Source: Ignavibacteriota bacterium (GTDB lineage Bacteria > Bacteroidota > Ignavibacteria > UBA10030 > UBA6906). Taken from it: a stretch of DNA of 64,000 bases. A program made the position numbers and the translations under genes. Shown piece by piece: positions 54,448-64,000 of this stretch; the stretch's first letter is position 1, and each line of letters starts with the position of its first letter. The notes beneath the pieces are model-generated. The model did not search any database and was not told the DNA's origin. It worked only from the letters and a program-made list of their open reading frames with translations. The stretch lies in contig JADJHP010000007.1 in NCBI GenBank assembly GCA_016707525.1, positions 181,114 through 245,113 of the forward strand, written 5' to 3'.

Positions 54448-54495
54448 AGGGAGAAACGAGCTCCTTGAAACGGGAATACACGTGATATGCTTGAA

Positions 54496-54524
54496 AATAT
54501 ACGGCAAGTGCGCCGGAAAAGCAA
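54496..54524 (-). promoter_or_regulatory. Predicted promoter of the ppiD-like gene
   Basis: Minus strand TTGCTT (54524-54519), 17-bp spacer, TATATT (54501-54496), about 48 bases before ATG 54447. Divergent from the secD promoter with 9 bases between them. Confidence 0.6.
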
Positions 54525-54533
54525 TCATTTTTA

Positions 54534-54562
54534 TTGACTTTTCGGGGGGTTGCTCGTATATT
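54534..54562 (+). promoter_or_regulatory. Predicted promoter of secD-secF
   Basis: Plus strand TTGACT (54534-54539), 17-bp spacer, TATATT (54557-54562), 48 bases before GTG 54610. A clear fit to the recurring motif. Confidence 0.65.
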
Positions 54563-54609
54563 TATGGGCTTCATTACGAGTCCCCGAACGCTTTCCCCCG
54601 GAGGTTGCA

Positions 54610-56460
54610 GTGCTCAACAAGTACAAAACACCGATACTCATCACTCTGGCCGCAGTGGCCCTTGCGATGTACTTCCTGTACCCGACGTACAAGGATAGTG
54701 AGATGCGCAAGGAGTTGGCCGGGTTACGTGGTGCGGACAGTCTGGCGTACCTCGAGAAGCATGATGCCGAGATCCGCGAGAACCGCGCAAAGCGGGTCAA
54801 GCTGGGCCTCGACCTGCAGGGCGGCATGCGCGTCGTCCTCGAGGTCAACGTCCTCAAGCTTATCGAAGACCTCGGTAAGAATAGAGACGAGGTCTACACC
54901 CAGATCATGAAAGAGGTCCGCGAAGAGACCCGCCGTTCCGACGAGTCCCCCGTGGTCATCCTCCGCCGCAAGTTCGAAGAGCGTCAGATCCGCATGAGCC
55001 GGTACTACGGCAGCCTGCGGGACGACAACGACAAGATCGCGGCATATCTGGAGGACGAGGCGAAGAAGGCGATCGACCGCGGCATGGAGATCGTCGGCAA
55101 CCGCGTCGACCAGTACGGCGTGTCCGAACCCGTGATCCAGAAACTCGGCGGCACCCGCATCAACGTTGAACTTCCGGGCGTCAGCAAAGAAGCCGAAGTC
55201 CGCTCCCTGCTGCAGGGAACCGCACTCCTCGAATTCAAGCTGCTCAAAGAACCCGAGGTCGCCTACCGTATCATGACCGCCGTGGACCTCGCGATCGCGG
55301 CAGCAACGACCGACACCACCGATACGACCGCGACCTTCGCGGCCGCGGACGACACGACGAAGATCTCGACCCCCGAAGGGGAGATGACCGCCGCCCAGTT
55401 CTCCCGGAAACACCCCTTCTTCACCGTCGCCCTGGTGAACCCGCAGTATCCGGGCGAAGCCATGGTCCAGGAAGAGAACCGCGACAAGATCCGGCGCTGG
55501 CTGGAGATCGAAAGCGTGCAGCGCGCGATCCCCAACGATGTGCAGTTCGTGTGGAGCGCCAAGGCGCGTCCGGTCGAGGACGGCAAGAAATTCTATACGC
55601 TGTACCCCGTGAAGCGGAATGCGGAACTGACCGGCGGCGTGATCACCAATGCGCGCGCCACCCTCGATCCGGGCTTCAATCAGCCGGTCGTGACGATGGA
55701 AATGAACAGCGAAGGCTCACGGCAGTGGGGACAGATCACGGGCGCCAACATCGGCAAGCGCATCGCGATCGTCCTGGATGACGCCGTGTTCTCCGCACCG
55801 GTGGTGCGCGGCAAGATCACCGGCGGCCATTCCCAGATCGAAGGCATGGACAACCTCGACGAGGCACGCCTCCTCGAGATCGTCCTGAAGGCCGGCGCCC
55901 TCCCCGCTCCCGTCGAGATCATCGAACAGAGGTCCATCGGACCGTCACTGGGCGAAGATTCGATCCGTACGGGCATCTTCTCGTCCGTGCTGGCAACGGT
56001 CCTGACCATCATCTTCATGGCGGTCTACTACCGGACCGGTGGCATGGTCGCCGACGTTGCGGTGGTGTTCTGCCTCCTGTTCCTGGTGGCCGTCCTCGCA
56101 GCGTTCCAGGGCACGCTCACCCTCCCCGGCATCGCGGGTATCATCCTGACGCTGGCGGTGGCGGTGGACGCGAACGTGCTGATCTACGAGCGTATCCGCG
56201 AAGAAGCCGCCACGGGCAAGACGCTCCGCGCCGCGATCGATGCGGGCTATGAGAAGGCGTTCAGCGCCATCTTCGACTCGAACCTGACGACCTTCATCTC
56301 AGGTGTCATTCTGTTCCAGTTCGGCTCCGGTCCGGTCCAGGGCTTTGCACTTACCCTGATGATCGGTATCGTCGCCAGTATGTTCAGCGCCATCTACATC
56401 ACGCGCATGATCTTCAACATGCTGACAGACAAATACGGATCAAAAGTTTCCTTCGGTTAA
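54610..56460 (+). CDS. secD: Protein translocase subunit SecD
   Basis: 616 residues from GTG 54610, which has GGAGG five bases upstream; an ATG in the same frame at 54565 is less likely. KYKTPILITLAAVALAMYFL is the first membrane helix, then GLDLQGGMRVVLEV is a SecD signature. A periplasmic P1 region of about 300 residues precedes GPSLGEDSIRTGIFSSVLATVLTIIF and five helices. AVAVDANVLIYERIREE is the conserved D-N/RxR motif of SecDF. With SecF it uses the proton gradient to pull secreted proteins out. Longer than average owing to an insert (DTTDTTATFAAADD). Confidence 0.96.
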   Translation: MLNKYKTPILITLAAVALAMYFLYPTYKDSEMRKELAGLRGADSLAYLEKHDAEIRENRAKRVKLGLDLQGGMRVVLEVNVLKLIEDLGKNRDEVYTQIMKEVREETRRSDESPVVILRRKFEERQIRMSRYYGSLRDDNDKIAAYLEDEAKKAIDRGMEIVGNRVDQYGVSEPVIQKLGGTRINVELPGVSKEAEVRSLLQGTALLEFKLLKEPEVAYRIMTAVDLAIAAATTDTTDTTATFAAADDTTKISTPEGEMTAAQFSRKHPFFTVALVNPQYPGEAMVQEENRDKIRRWLEIESVQRAIPNDVQFVWSAKARPVEDGKKFYTLYPVKRNAELTGGVITNARATLDPGFNQPVVTMEMNSEGSRQWGQITGANIGKRIAIVLDDAVFSAPVVRGKITGGHSQIEGMDNLDEARLLEIVLKAGALPAPVEIIEQRSIGPSLGEDSIRTGIFSSVLATVLTIIFMAVYYRTGGMVADVAVVFCLLFLVAVLAAFQGTLTLPGIAGIILTLAVAVDANVLIYERIREEAATGKTLRAAIDAGYEKAFSAIFDSNLTTFISGVILFQFGSGPVQGFALTLMIGIVASMFSAIYITRMIFNMLTDKYGSKVSFG

Positions 56461-56484
56461 TCGACTACTCGGGAGATCTCAGTA

Positions 56485-57402
56485 ATGCGTCTGTTCGGCA
56501 AAACGAACATCGATTTCATGAAGATGCGGAAGACCTGGTACATGGTCTCCCTCAGCGTCATCCTCATCGGGATGGTGTCCCTCTTCATCAAAGGTGTCGA
56601 CTACGGCATCGATTTCCTCGGCGGCACAGAACTCATCGTCCAGTTCACCGAACCTGTTCAGATCGGTGATGTACGGTCAGCGATGGACCGCGTCGGCCTC
56701 GGCCGTTCCGAGATCAAGACCTTCGGCAGCCCGCGCGACATCCTCGTGCGGACGGTCGAGCAGGCGGAAGGGAATGTGATCGGCGATAAGATGCAGGGCG
56801 CGCTGAAAGAACAGTTCCCGTCGAACCCGTACACGGTGCTCAAGGAAGACAAGATCGGGCCGAAGATCGGCGCGGAGCTGCGGACGAACGCGATGTATGC
56901 GATCGTCGCATCTCTCATCGCGATCTGGCTCTACATCGGGTTCCGGTTCAAGTTCACCTACGGCGTTGGCGCGGTGGTCGCGCTGTTCCACGACGTCCTG
57001 GTAACCCTCGGCATGATCTCGATCTTCGACGGTGTCTTCAACCTCGAGATCTCGCAGAACATGGTCGCGGCGTTCCTGACCCTCGTCGGCCTCTCGGTGA
57101 ACGACACCGTCGTGATCTTCGACCGTATCCGCGAGAACCAGAAGATCTTCCGCAGCATGCCGCTGACGGATCTGATCAACAAGAGTCTGAACGAGACCCT
57201 GAGCCGCACCATCATCACATCCGGCACGATCTTCATCGTGCTCGTCGTGATGCTGATCTTCGGCGGCGAGGTGATCCGCGGGTTCTCGTTCGCGCTCACC
57301 ATTGGCATCGTCACCGGTACGTATTCGTCGATCTACATGGCAAGCGCGGTCGTCCTCGAATGGTCGCTGCGCACACGCAAGGATGCGAAGCTCATCGATT
57401 GA
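56485..57402 (+). CDS. secF: Protein translocase subunit SecF
   Basis: 305 residues, usual length. It starts MRLFGKTNIDFMKMRKTWYM; GVDYGIDFLGGTELIVQF is the SecF N-terminal signature. Six helices follow, with LVGLSVNDTVVIFDRIREN, the counterpart of the SecD motif, and RTIITSGTIFIVLVVMLIFGGEVIRGFSFALTIGIVTGTYSS. The protein pairs with SecD in the inner membrane. Starts 24 bases after secD in the same operon. Confidence 0.97.
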   Translation: MRLFGKTNIDFMKMRKTWYMVSLSVILIGMVSLFIKGVDYGIDFLGGTELIVQFTEPVQIGDVRSAMDRVGLGRSEIKTFGSPRDILVRTVEQAEGNVIGDKMQGALKEQFPSNPYTVLKEDKIGPKIGAELRTNAMYAIVASLIAIWLYIGFRFKFTYGVGAVVALFHDVLVTLGMISIFDGVFNLEISQNMVAAFLTLVGLSVNDTVVIFDRIRENQKIFRSMPLTDLINKSLNETLSRTIITSGTIFIVLVVMLIFGGEVIRGFSFALTIGIVTGTYSSIYMASAVVLEWSLRTRKDAKLID

Positions 57403-57427
57403 GTCGTTCCACCACGCGGAGAAGCCT

Positions 57428-57769
57428 ATGAAGTCCTCGGTGAGTGAACATGGCAGCGTGACCGCCGTCCACCTGGAAGGCAACCTGATGGGCGGCCCCG
57501 ATGCCACCGCGTTGAACAGCAAGCTGCATGAGCTGGTCGATGCAGGCCGCAAGCAGGTGGTCGTGGACCTGAAGGGCGTCGAGTTCATCAACAGTTCGGG
57601 ACTCGGACTCCTGATCGGTGGTGCAAGTCTTCTCAAGAATGCCGGCGGCGGACTCAAATTGGCCTGCGCATCGGAGAAGATCACCGCGCTGATCAAGATC
57701 ACCCGGCTCGGACCGGTGTTCGAATCGTTCGCCTCGGTGGACGATGCCGTGATAAGTTTCACGAAGTGA
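57428..57769 (+). CDS. STAS-domain protein (anti-sigma factor antagonist type)
   Basis: 113 residues from ATG 57428 with GGAG upstream. VTAVHLEGNLMGGPDATALNSKLHELVDAG then VVVDLKGVEFINSSGLGLLIGG holds the conserved Ser-Ser of SpoIIAA-like proteins, which a partner kinase phosphorylates. It probably takes part in a partner-switch signal, but no cognate kinase is next to it. It is the last gene of the secDF run, before a strong terminator. Confidence 0.93.
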   Translation: MKSSVSEHGSVTAVHLEGNLMGGPDATALNSKLHELVDAGRKQVVVDLKGVEFINSSGLGLLIGGASLLKNAGGGLKLACASEKITALIKITRLGPVFESFASVDDAVISFTK

Positions 57770-57788
57770 CGGGTCCTGCCCGTCACGC

Positions 57789-57825
57789 CTCCGGCCCTTC
57801 CCTGTGCGGGGCCGGAGTTTTTTTT
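57789..57825 (+). terminator. Intrinsic terminator after the STAS gene
   Basis: A 9-bp perfect stem (CTCCGGCCC / GGGCCGGAG) with a short loop is followed by eight T (57818-57825). This is a classic rho-independent terminator and separates the secDF run from purA. Confidence 0.93.
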
Positions 57826-57858
57826 GCCCCTTGTTTCTCCATTGTAGGGTGAACCATC

Positions 57859-59171
57859 ATGCCTGTTCAGATCATCCTCGGCGCCCAGTGGGGCGATGAA
57901 GGCAAAGGTAAGGTCGTTGACATGCTCGCGGAAAAGGCCGATGTCGTCGCCCGCTACCAGGGCGGCGCCAATGCCGGGCCATACCGTGTGCATCGGCGAC
58001 AAGCAGTACGTCCTGCACCTCCTCCCCTCCGGGATGTTCCATGAATCCTGCATTTGCGTCATCGGCAACGGCGTCGTCATCGACCCCGCCGCCCTCATGG
58101 GAGAGATCGGACAGCTGGAAGCGGCCGGCATCCGCGTGGAAGGCCGCCTGCTCATCAGCCATAACGCCCACCTGATCATGCCGTACCACAAACAGCTCGA
58201 TGTGATCCGCGAGCAGACCAGCGCGCGCATCGGCACCACCGGGCGCGGCATCGGGCCGGCGTACATCGACAAGTTCATGCGGGCAGGCATCCGCATCGTG
58301 GACCTCCTCGACCGCGATACGCTCGCGCGCAAGCTGAAGGCGAACATCGAGGAGAAGAACCAGATCCTCACGAAGGTCTACGGCGAAACGAAGATCGACG
58401 TGGATGCCATCATCAATGAATACCAGGAATTCGATCAGAAGATCGACGAGTACATCACCGACACGTCGCTGTATCTGTGGCAGGTGCTGCGCGACGGGAA
58501 GCGCGTGATCGCGGAAGGTGCCCAGGGCGCTCTGCTGGATGTCGACCATGGCACCTATCCGTTCGTCACATCCTCCAACCCGACCTCCGGCGGCGCTTGC
58601 ACCGGACTCGGCATTCCGCCCACCGCCGTCACCGATGTGATCGGGGTGGCCAAAGCGTATTGTACACGCGTGGGCGACGGGCCGTTCCCGACCGAGCTCA
58701 ACGACGCCACGGGTACGCGGTTGCGTGAATCCGGCCATGAGTTCGGCGCCACCACCGGACGCCCGCGCCGCTGCGGCTGGTACGATGCGGTCGCGATGCA
58801 GTACTCCACACGCATCAACGGGATCAGCAAACTGGTCGTCACCAAACTCGACGTGCTCGACGGTTTCGACGAGGTGCGGATGTGCACGGGCTACGAGGTG
58901 GCAGGCAGACGCCTCCGCTCCTTCCCGTCGGATGTGCGGACGCTCGAAGGCGTGCGGCCATTGTATGAATCGTTCGAAGGGTGGAAGACACCGACCGCCG
59001 GCGCGACAACGTATGAGGAACTCCCGCGGCAGGCGAAGGCGTACCTGACCGCCCTGGCGCGCTATACCGGCGCTCCGCTCTGGCTCGTCTCCGTGGGGCC
59101 GCGCCGCGACTCCGGTCGCTGTTTCTGGCCTCAGGAACGCCGCTACCACGGACGGGGCTTTATCTCGGTGA
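57859..59171 (+). CDS. purA: Adenylosuccinate synthetase, frameshifted
   Basis: Starts at ATG 57859 (MPVQIILGAQWGDEGKGKVVDM, with the GDEGKGK phosphate loop). After GGANAG the frame breaks at GGG (57975-57977), where one extra G seems present. The next frame runs GHTVCIGDKQYVLHLLPSG to PLWLVSVGPRRD, covering all other motifs (GTTGRGIGPAYIDKF, TSGGACTGLGIPP). It then runs into the kinase unless a second shift restores the stop TGA at 59169-59171, 2 bases before the next ATG. The joined product is about 437 residues, normal for PurA. It makes adenylosuccinate from IMP. Sequence error is likely, since PurA is essential. Confidence 0.85.
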
Positions 59172-59173
59172 GC

Positions 59174-60426
59174 ATGCCCGCAACAGGACTCCCGATCGGA
59201 CGCGCAGGTAATTTCCGCATCCTCCTGCTGGTCCTCGCATCGGCCTTTGTCATCGCCCTCCTGCTCTTCTCGCAGCGCATCACCGACCAGCTCCTCACGC
59301 GCGAACGGGAGATCGTCGCCCTCTATGCGCGCTCGCTGGAGTATGTCGCCAGCAACGACCCGAACGCCGGCGACCTCACCTTCGCCTTCGAAGTGATCCG
59401 CGCGATCGACTTCCCCATGGTGCTCACCGATACCCTGAACACCATGCAGTACTTCAAGAACATCGACACCGCGGGGCTCACACCGGAAGCGAAGGACGCG
59501 CTCTTCGCGCGGCTCATCACCGCAATGGACGAGCAGAACCACCCGATCCGCGTGGCGATCAACGATACCCTGGTCGTGAACTATGTGCACTACGGCGAAT
59601 CCGACCTGATCCGGCAACTCCGCTGGCTCCCGGTGAGCGAACTCGCCATCGCGATGGTCTTCATCCTCATCGCCTACATCGGCTTCAGCTACATCAAGCG
59701 GAGCGAACAGAGCAATATCTGGGTCGGCATGGCGAAGGAGACCGCCCACCAGCTCGGCACGCCGCTCTCCAGCCTCATGGGATGGATGGAACGGCTCCGC
59801 CTGGATGCGGCCAGCTCTCCGCGCATCGTGGAGACGGTGAGCGAGATGGAGCACGATGTCTCGCGGCTGAACAAGGTGGCGGCGCGCTTCTCCAAGATCG
59901 GCTCCACGCCGAACCTCAAGGAAGAGAACATCAACGAGGTGATCGAAGGCGTGATCGGCTACATCGCGAAGCGCATCCCGCGCTCCGGCAAGCGGGTGGA
60001 GCTCGTGATCGAGACGCCGGGGACGTTCACGGCGCGGATCAACCGCGAGCTGTTCGAGTGGGTGATCGAGAACCTGATGAAGAATGCGCTGGATGCGATG
60101 GAAGGGAGCGATGGGAAGATCGGCTTCGCGCTCTCGCGCGTGAACGGGCGGGTGTACATCGATGTCTCGGACACCGGGAAGGGCATCGACCCGAAACTCC
60201 ACAAGGAGATCTTCCGCCCGGGCTACAGCACCAAGAAGCGCGGCTGGGGTCTCGGCCTTACGCTCGCCAAGCGCATCATCGAGGAATACCACAAGGGCAA
60301 ACTCTTCGTGCGCCAGAGTGCTCTTGGGCAGGTACGACGTTCCGGATACGTCTCGACTTTGAAGATCACGTGGGGGCGGTGCATGACCATCCCCACATGC
60401 CACGATGCCGTATCAGATGTTTGTAG
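59174..60426 (+). CDS. Sensor histidine kinase, frameshifted near the C-terminus
   Basis: About 417 residues from ATG 59174. Two membrane helices (FRILLLVLASAFVIALLLFSQ and LAIAMVFILIAYIGFSYI) flank a 130-residue periplasmic part. The phospho-accepting region is AKETAHQLGTPLSSLMGWME, then MKNALDAMEG, DTGKGIDPKLHKEIF and RGWGLGLTLAKRIIEEYHKGKLFV. The end needs a shift at about 60330 (one G missing) to give GTTFRIRL and a stop at 60424-60426; otherwise the frame continues uselessly to 60634. It has no adjacent response regulator. Weak signs of fusion with purA are explained by the purA frameshift. Confidence 0.85.
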
Positions 60427-60449
60427 GGCGGTGAATCACGCATTCAAAT

Positions 60450-61152
60450 ATTACCGCAACTTGCGGCCTTCTGCGGAACACATCCCGCAGCATCGGCCGG
60501 GTGAGCTTTCCCGTGAACGTATTCTGTTGCGAAGGGTGATACGTTCCCATGAAGACGTAGTCCCCGAGCCGATACACAACCCCGTGCCCGAACTTCGGCA
60601 TGGCCTTGTACGTGATAAGCCCCATCTCTTTTGAACGCCTTCAACCCCGCCTCAAACCCGATCTTCCCCAACCCCACAACCACGCACGTTCGTCAGCAAC
60701 CGGATCTCGTCCAGCAGGAACGAACGGCACATGAGGATCTCTTCCGGCAACGGCTTGTTGGCAGGCGGGGCACAACGTAATGCGGCAACGATGTAGCAGT
60801 CCTGCAGTGTCAACCTGTCGTCCACACCCACCGACTCCGGCTGGTTCGCGAACCCGGTCTCATGGAGGGCGCGCGCAAGCCACGACCCGCTCTCGTCCCC
60901 GGTGAACATCCGCCCTGTCCTGTTCCCGCCGTGCGCGGCAGGAGCAAGTCCCACCAGCAACACACGCGCCGCGGGATCCCCGAACCCGGGCAACGGCTTC
61001 CCCCAGTACTCCTCGCTCGTGTACTTGCGCTTCTTCTCCTTCGAGGTCAGCTCTCTCCACGCCACCAGCCGCGGACAGCGCCGGCATGCAATGATATGCC
61101 GGTGCAGAGCGCGCAGCCCCGCACCGGCATCATGGGAACGCTTCGCTGCCAC
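60450..61152 (-). pseudogene. Uracil-DNA glycosylase family 4/5-like, broken by frameshifts
   Basis: A GTG at 61152 starts AAKRSHDAGAGLRALHRH; CRRCPRLVAWREL and GLAPAAHGGNRTGRMFTGDESG match the type 5 (UdgB) pattern with its GLAPA motif. Then the frame breaks near 60680: VVVGLGKIGFEAGLKAFK is in a second frame, and MGLITYKAMPKFGHGVVYRLGDYVFMGTYHPSQQN with the HPS active-site motif in a third. The end is unclear (60413-60450). The gene normally removes uracil from DNA and carries a 4Fe-4S cluster. It may be intact apart from sequence errors. Confidence 0.75.
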
Positions 61153-61153
61153 T

Positions 61154-62611
61154 TCATCCCTTCAACGACGGGCGCCTTGCCGAGCACATCCTCGACCGTC
61201 AGGTTGGTGATCGGGGCCAGCTTCAACGCCGCGATCTTCGCCTCGATGGTCGCACGGTCGCCCACCAGCACGATCGACATCTTCGCGGGGTCGATATAGC
61301 GCTTCGCCACACGCTGCACATCGGCGGCGGTCACCGCTGGATGCGGCGCACATACTGCGAGAGTAATCGGCCGGGAGATCGTAGATCACCATCTCCTCCA
61401 GCTTGTCCGCCACGTCGCCACGGTCTGGAACTCCGCCGGGAACCCGAGCGCACGTAGTTCTTCGCACGATCCAGCTCCGCTTCAGGCACCTGCGTTGATC
61501 CCCGCATCTTCATGAACTCGAGCAGCGCCGGAATCCGTGACCGTGGACTGCACGCCCGAGGCCGCAAGGAACGGCCGGGCAGGACGCGGAACCCGAACGA
61601 TGAGCCGGCACCGTACGCGTACCCGCCATGCTCCTCACGGCAGATTCTGATTGAGGCGCGAGCTGAACGAGCCGCCGAGGATGGTGTTCATCACCGTGAT
61701 GGCGTAGGGCAGTCACTCCGTCGTGCGCGCCGCACCCACGCGGGCCGATACGGATCTCGGTCTGCGGCGCGCCCGGTTTGTCCACAATGGTGATGGCCCG
61801 CTTCTCGACCTGCACGATGGGCGGCAATGCCGGCGCGGCTGCCGCGTTCCCTCGCCATGCACCGAACGCCTTCTCAGCTTCTCCTTCATCTGCGCAACGG
61901 TCATCGCCGACAACGATAACGAAGGCATTCGCCGGCGGAAAGTACTGCGTGTGGAATGACGGAGGTCCTCCACCTTCATTGCGCGGATGGAGGCTTCATC
62001 GCCGGTCACCGGCACGCCGTAGGGATGCCCGGTCCCATACACCGAGCGGTTGAACGTCACCGACGCGAGCGACCGCGGCTCGTCGCGCCACTGCACGAGC
62101 GTGGTCAGCCGCGACTTCCTCTCGCTTGCAGTCGAGTTCCGTTCTGCGCGAACGCGGGACGCAGCGCAACGTCGGCCTGCAACGCGAACGCGGCGCATCG
62201 AGTTTCGAGACGGGCGCACCATCGACACGGACGAGGTGGGCATCCCCGCCGACACGCCGATCTGTGCACCGAGAATCGATGGCATCGGCAAGCTGGAGAG
62301 CGTCCGGCGTGCCGGCCCCTTCCATCATCATGGCGCTGGTCATGGAGGCGAGGCCGGCTTCCGTCCGCCGGGTCCATCGCCGGAGCCGGTGCGGACGACA
62401 GGGTCACCTGGACGAGCGGCACCTGGTGCCTCTCGAGGAGCGACCTGCAGGCCGTTGGAGAGCGTGAACTTCTCCGAACCGCGGCATGGTGAACGACGGT
62501 GTGGGGCCGGGCTTCGGCGGGCCACTCCGGTCGGGTTTCTGTGCATGAGCAACGGTGGCAGAGTCCGGCGATGAGAATGCCTGTGACAAGACTACGCAGG
62601 ATGGTTCTCAT
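61154..62611 (-). pseudogene. M16 zinc peptidase (second of a pair), many frameshifts
   Basis: A start ATG is at 62611 (MRTILRSLVTGILIAGLC, lipoprotein- or signal-like). Pieces of one M16 protein appear in three frames: KFTLSNGLQV, ASMTSAMMMEGAGT-like parts, LASVTFNRSVYGTGHPYGVPVTGDEASIRAM, then DPAKMSIVLVGDRATIEAKIA at the end. No HxxEH motif is visible in this copy, as in the inactive M16 partner. It needs at least five indels to read through. The stop is uncertain, at about 61154-61164. This region looks unlike the clean reading frames elsewhere. Confidence 0.65.
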
Positions 62612-62613
62612 GA

Positions 62614-63973
62614 TCACTTCGCCTCCTTCCGGGCCGGCGAGCCGGCTCAGGTTTGCCTTTACGGTATCACGCTCAGCACAACGCGATTGTCGTCGCGCAG
62701 ATACCGTCTGTGCGGCGGAACGGACATCGCCCGGATCCAGCACGGTACCGTGCAAGGTCCTCGTTGAAGTAGTCAGGGTTTACCGGTTTCGGTGAGATAG
62801 TTGTTGAGCCGGTCCACCTTGCCGCCGAACCCTCCCACGGATTCCAGACGGCGGAGGAAGCCCGCTTCGTACTGGTTCACGGCACGGTCGAGTCGCGCTG
62901 CGCCACGCCTTCCTGCAACAGCCGGTGCAGCTCTTCCGTGATCACTTTCTCCACTTCGGCCAGCGTGTGGCCGCGCGCGGCGTGGACACGATCTGGAAAG
63001 GCTGGAACCGAGGTGGGCCGAGCCCTGATACGCGCTCACGTCCTGCGCGATCTGGAGTTCGTACACGAGCGTTTGTAGAGCCGGGAGTTCTTCCCGCCGG
63101 CGAGAACGTTCGCCACGATATCCACTCGGCATCGCCCGGGGTGAAGATGGCCGGCGAGTGCCATGCCATATACAGCCGCGGGAGCTGCACCTTGTCCTCG
63201 AGGACGAGCCGCTTCTCCGTGCCGAGGAACGCCACCGGTGCGCCGGGAGGCGGCACGGGCGGACCCGCCGGAATGTCGCTGAACCATTTCTCGCTGAGTG
63301 CACGGGTCTTCACCGGGTCGATGTCGCCCCCGACGCTCAGGCTCGCATTGTTGGGGCCAGAGTTCTTGAAGAAATGCACGACGTCGTCGAAGCTCGCCGC
63401 GGACAGGTCTTCCATGGAGCCGATGGTCGGCCAGTGATACGGATGGTCGTCCGGATACAGGTTTCTCGTCGATGAGGATCGAGGACATGCCATACGGGTG
63501 GTTCTCATACGACTGCCGGCGTTCGTTCTTCACAACATCGCGCTGGCCGTCCACTTTGCGGGCGACATCGCATCCAGCAGGTAATCCCATGCGGTCCGAC
63601 TCCACGAACAAGGCGAGTTCGAGCGCATTGACGGGACGTTGACCCAGTAGTTGGTGCGGTCGGAGCTGGTCGAGCCATTGTTGTCGCCGCCCGCCATCTT
63701 GAGCCAATGGTCGTACTTCTTCCGGCACATGGCCGGAGCCTTCGAACATGATGTGTCGAAGAGGTGGGCGAACCCGGTGCGGCGGGCTTTTCGCGGCCGG
63801 AGCCGACATGATAGTACACATTCACGGCCACGGTCGGGGTGGTGTGGTCCTCGTGCAGGATGACCGTGAGGCCGTTCGGCAGCGTGAACCGGGTATAAGG
63901 GAACGTTGATGCCTGTGTCTCCCGCGCCCGCAACCGACGCGGTGAGTGCAAGCGCCAAAAGGAGTCGCTTCAT
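62614..63973 (-). pseudogene. M16 zinc peptidase (first of a pair), many frameshifts
   Basis: ATG 63973 follows GGAGGT and starts MKRLLLALALTASVAGAG, a signal peptide. Then pieces in shifting frames give FPYTRFTLPNGLTVILHEDHTTPTVAVNVYYHVGSG, GFAHLFE-like and HIMFEGSGHVPEE (the HxxEH zinc motif would be restored by one base near 63755), WLKMAGGDNNGSTSSDRTNYW, NNASLSVGGDIDPVKTRALSEKWF, and the end LDRAVNQYEAGFLRRLESVGGFGGKVDRLNNYLTETGKP. A stop TGA at 62614-62616 precedes the partner by 2 bases. Periplasmic or outer peptidase pair; probably intact if the sequence is corrected. Confidence 0.7.
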
Positions 63974-64000
63974 GAGGACCTCCGGGCTATTGGATCGGTA

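Noticed and set aside
57872..60403. 843-residue open frame on the minus strand
   Set aside because: Antisense to purA and the kinase, both of which have clear motifs.
57896..60634. PurA-histidine kinase fusion
   Set aside because: The merged frame comes from a one-base insertion in purA; the normal stop and start lie two bases apart at 59169-59176.

Overview
The window is a GC-rich chromosomal segment with dense, mostly minus-strand genes. It looks like a Gram-negative bacterium: there are heptose genes for lipopolysaccharide, a TamB-like protein, an Omp85-type barrel and several exported proteins. Many families are typical of the Bacteroidota/Chlorobiota/Ignavibacteria (FCB) side of the tree: GxGYxYP proteins, GH92, DUF4905, DUF6265, the GlmU-like sugar nucleotidyltransferase, CimA, and an HdrD/NarI-like iron-sulfur protein. 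I infer an FCB lineage, possibly Ignavibacteria-like; no database search was possible. No rRNA, tRNA, CRISPR array, transposase or phage gene was seen.

Layout. 1-7.4 kb: an unrecognised gene cut by the window edge, an SDR enzyme, a DUF6265 protein, an amidohydrolase overlapping an APC permease, then divergently a frameshifted sugar nucleotidyltransferase and a DJ-1/PfpI protein. 7.4-16.5 kb: an exported glycan-degradation cluster with GH92 (frameshifted), a serine hydrolase, a GH43-like propeller and two tandem GxGYxYP proteins, with no SusC/SusD. 16.7-22.4 kb: URO-D-like protein, rhomboid protease, DUF4203-like membrane protein, alpha/beta hydrolase and a membrane iron-sulfur oxidoreductase. 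22.4-27.2 kb: an overlapping cassette radA, amino-deaminase, rdgB, DUF4905, bracketed by two copies of a 117-119 bp inverted-repeat element. 27.2-32.5 kb: an exported family-10-like glycosidase, then cimA with a LeuA-like protein that has lost its metal-site residues, preceded by a structured leader with a small ORF. 32.5-38.5 kb: a TatT-type TRAP transporter and a divergent two-component system. 38.7-54.5 kb: envelope biogenesis (protease/TolB/barrel protein, RNase R, TamB, heptose kinase and adenylyltransferase, shikimate kinase, methyltransferase, broken OMP, PpiD/SurA-like chaperone). 54.6-60.4 kb: secD, secF, a STAS protein with a clear terminator, purA and a histidine kinase. 60.4-64 kb: a uracil-DNA glycosylase and two M16 peptidases, all broken by many indels.

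Regulation. Promoters repeatedly fit TTGnnn, 15-17 bp, TAnnTT (most often TATATT). In several cases the -10 box lies only 5-16 bp before the start codon, which suggests leaderless or very short-leader mRNAs. Genes often overlap by 4 bp (ATGA), so translation is probably coupled.

Main points for a second look: the apparent DRE-TIM pseudoenzyme paired with CimA and its leader; the inverted-repeat element with a compensatory stem change; the three-domain outer-membrane protein; the tandem GxGYxYP cluster; and the frameshifts, isolated at four places and very dense after about 60.3 kb, where sequence error is the simplest explanation.
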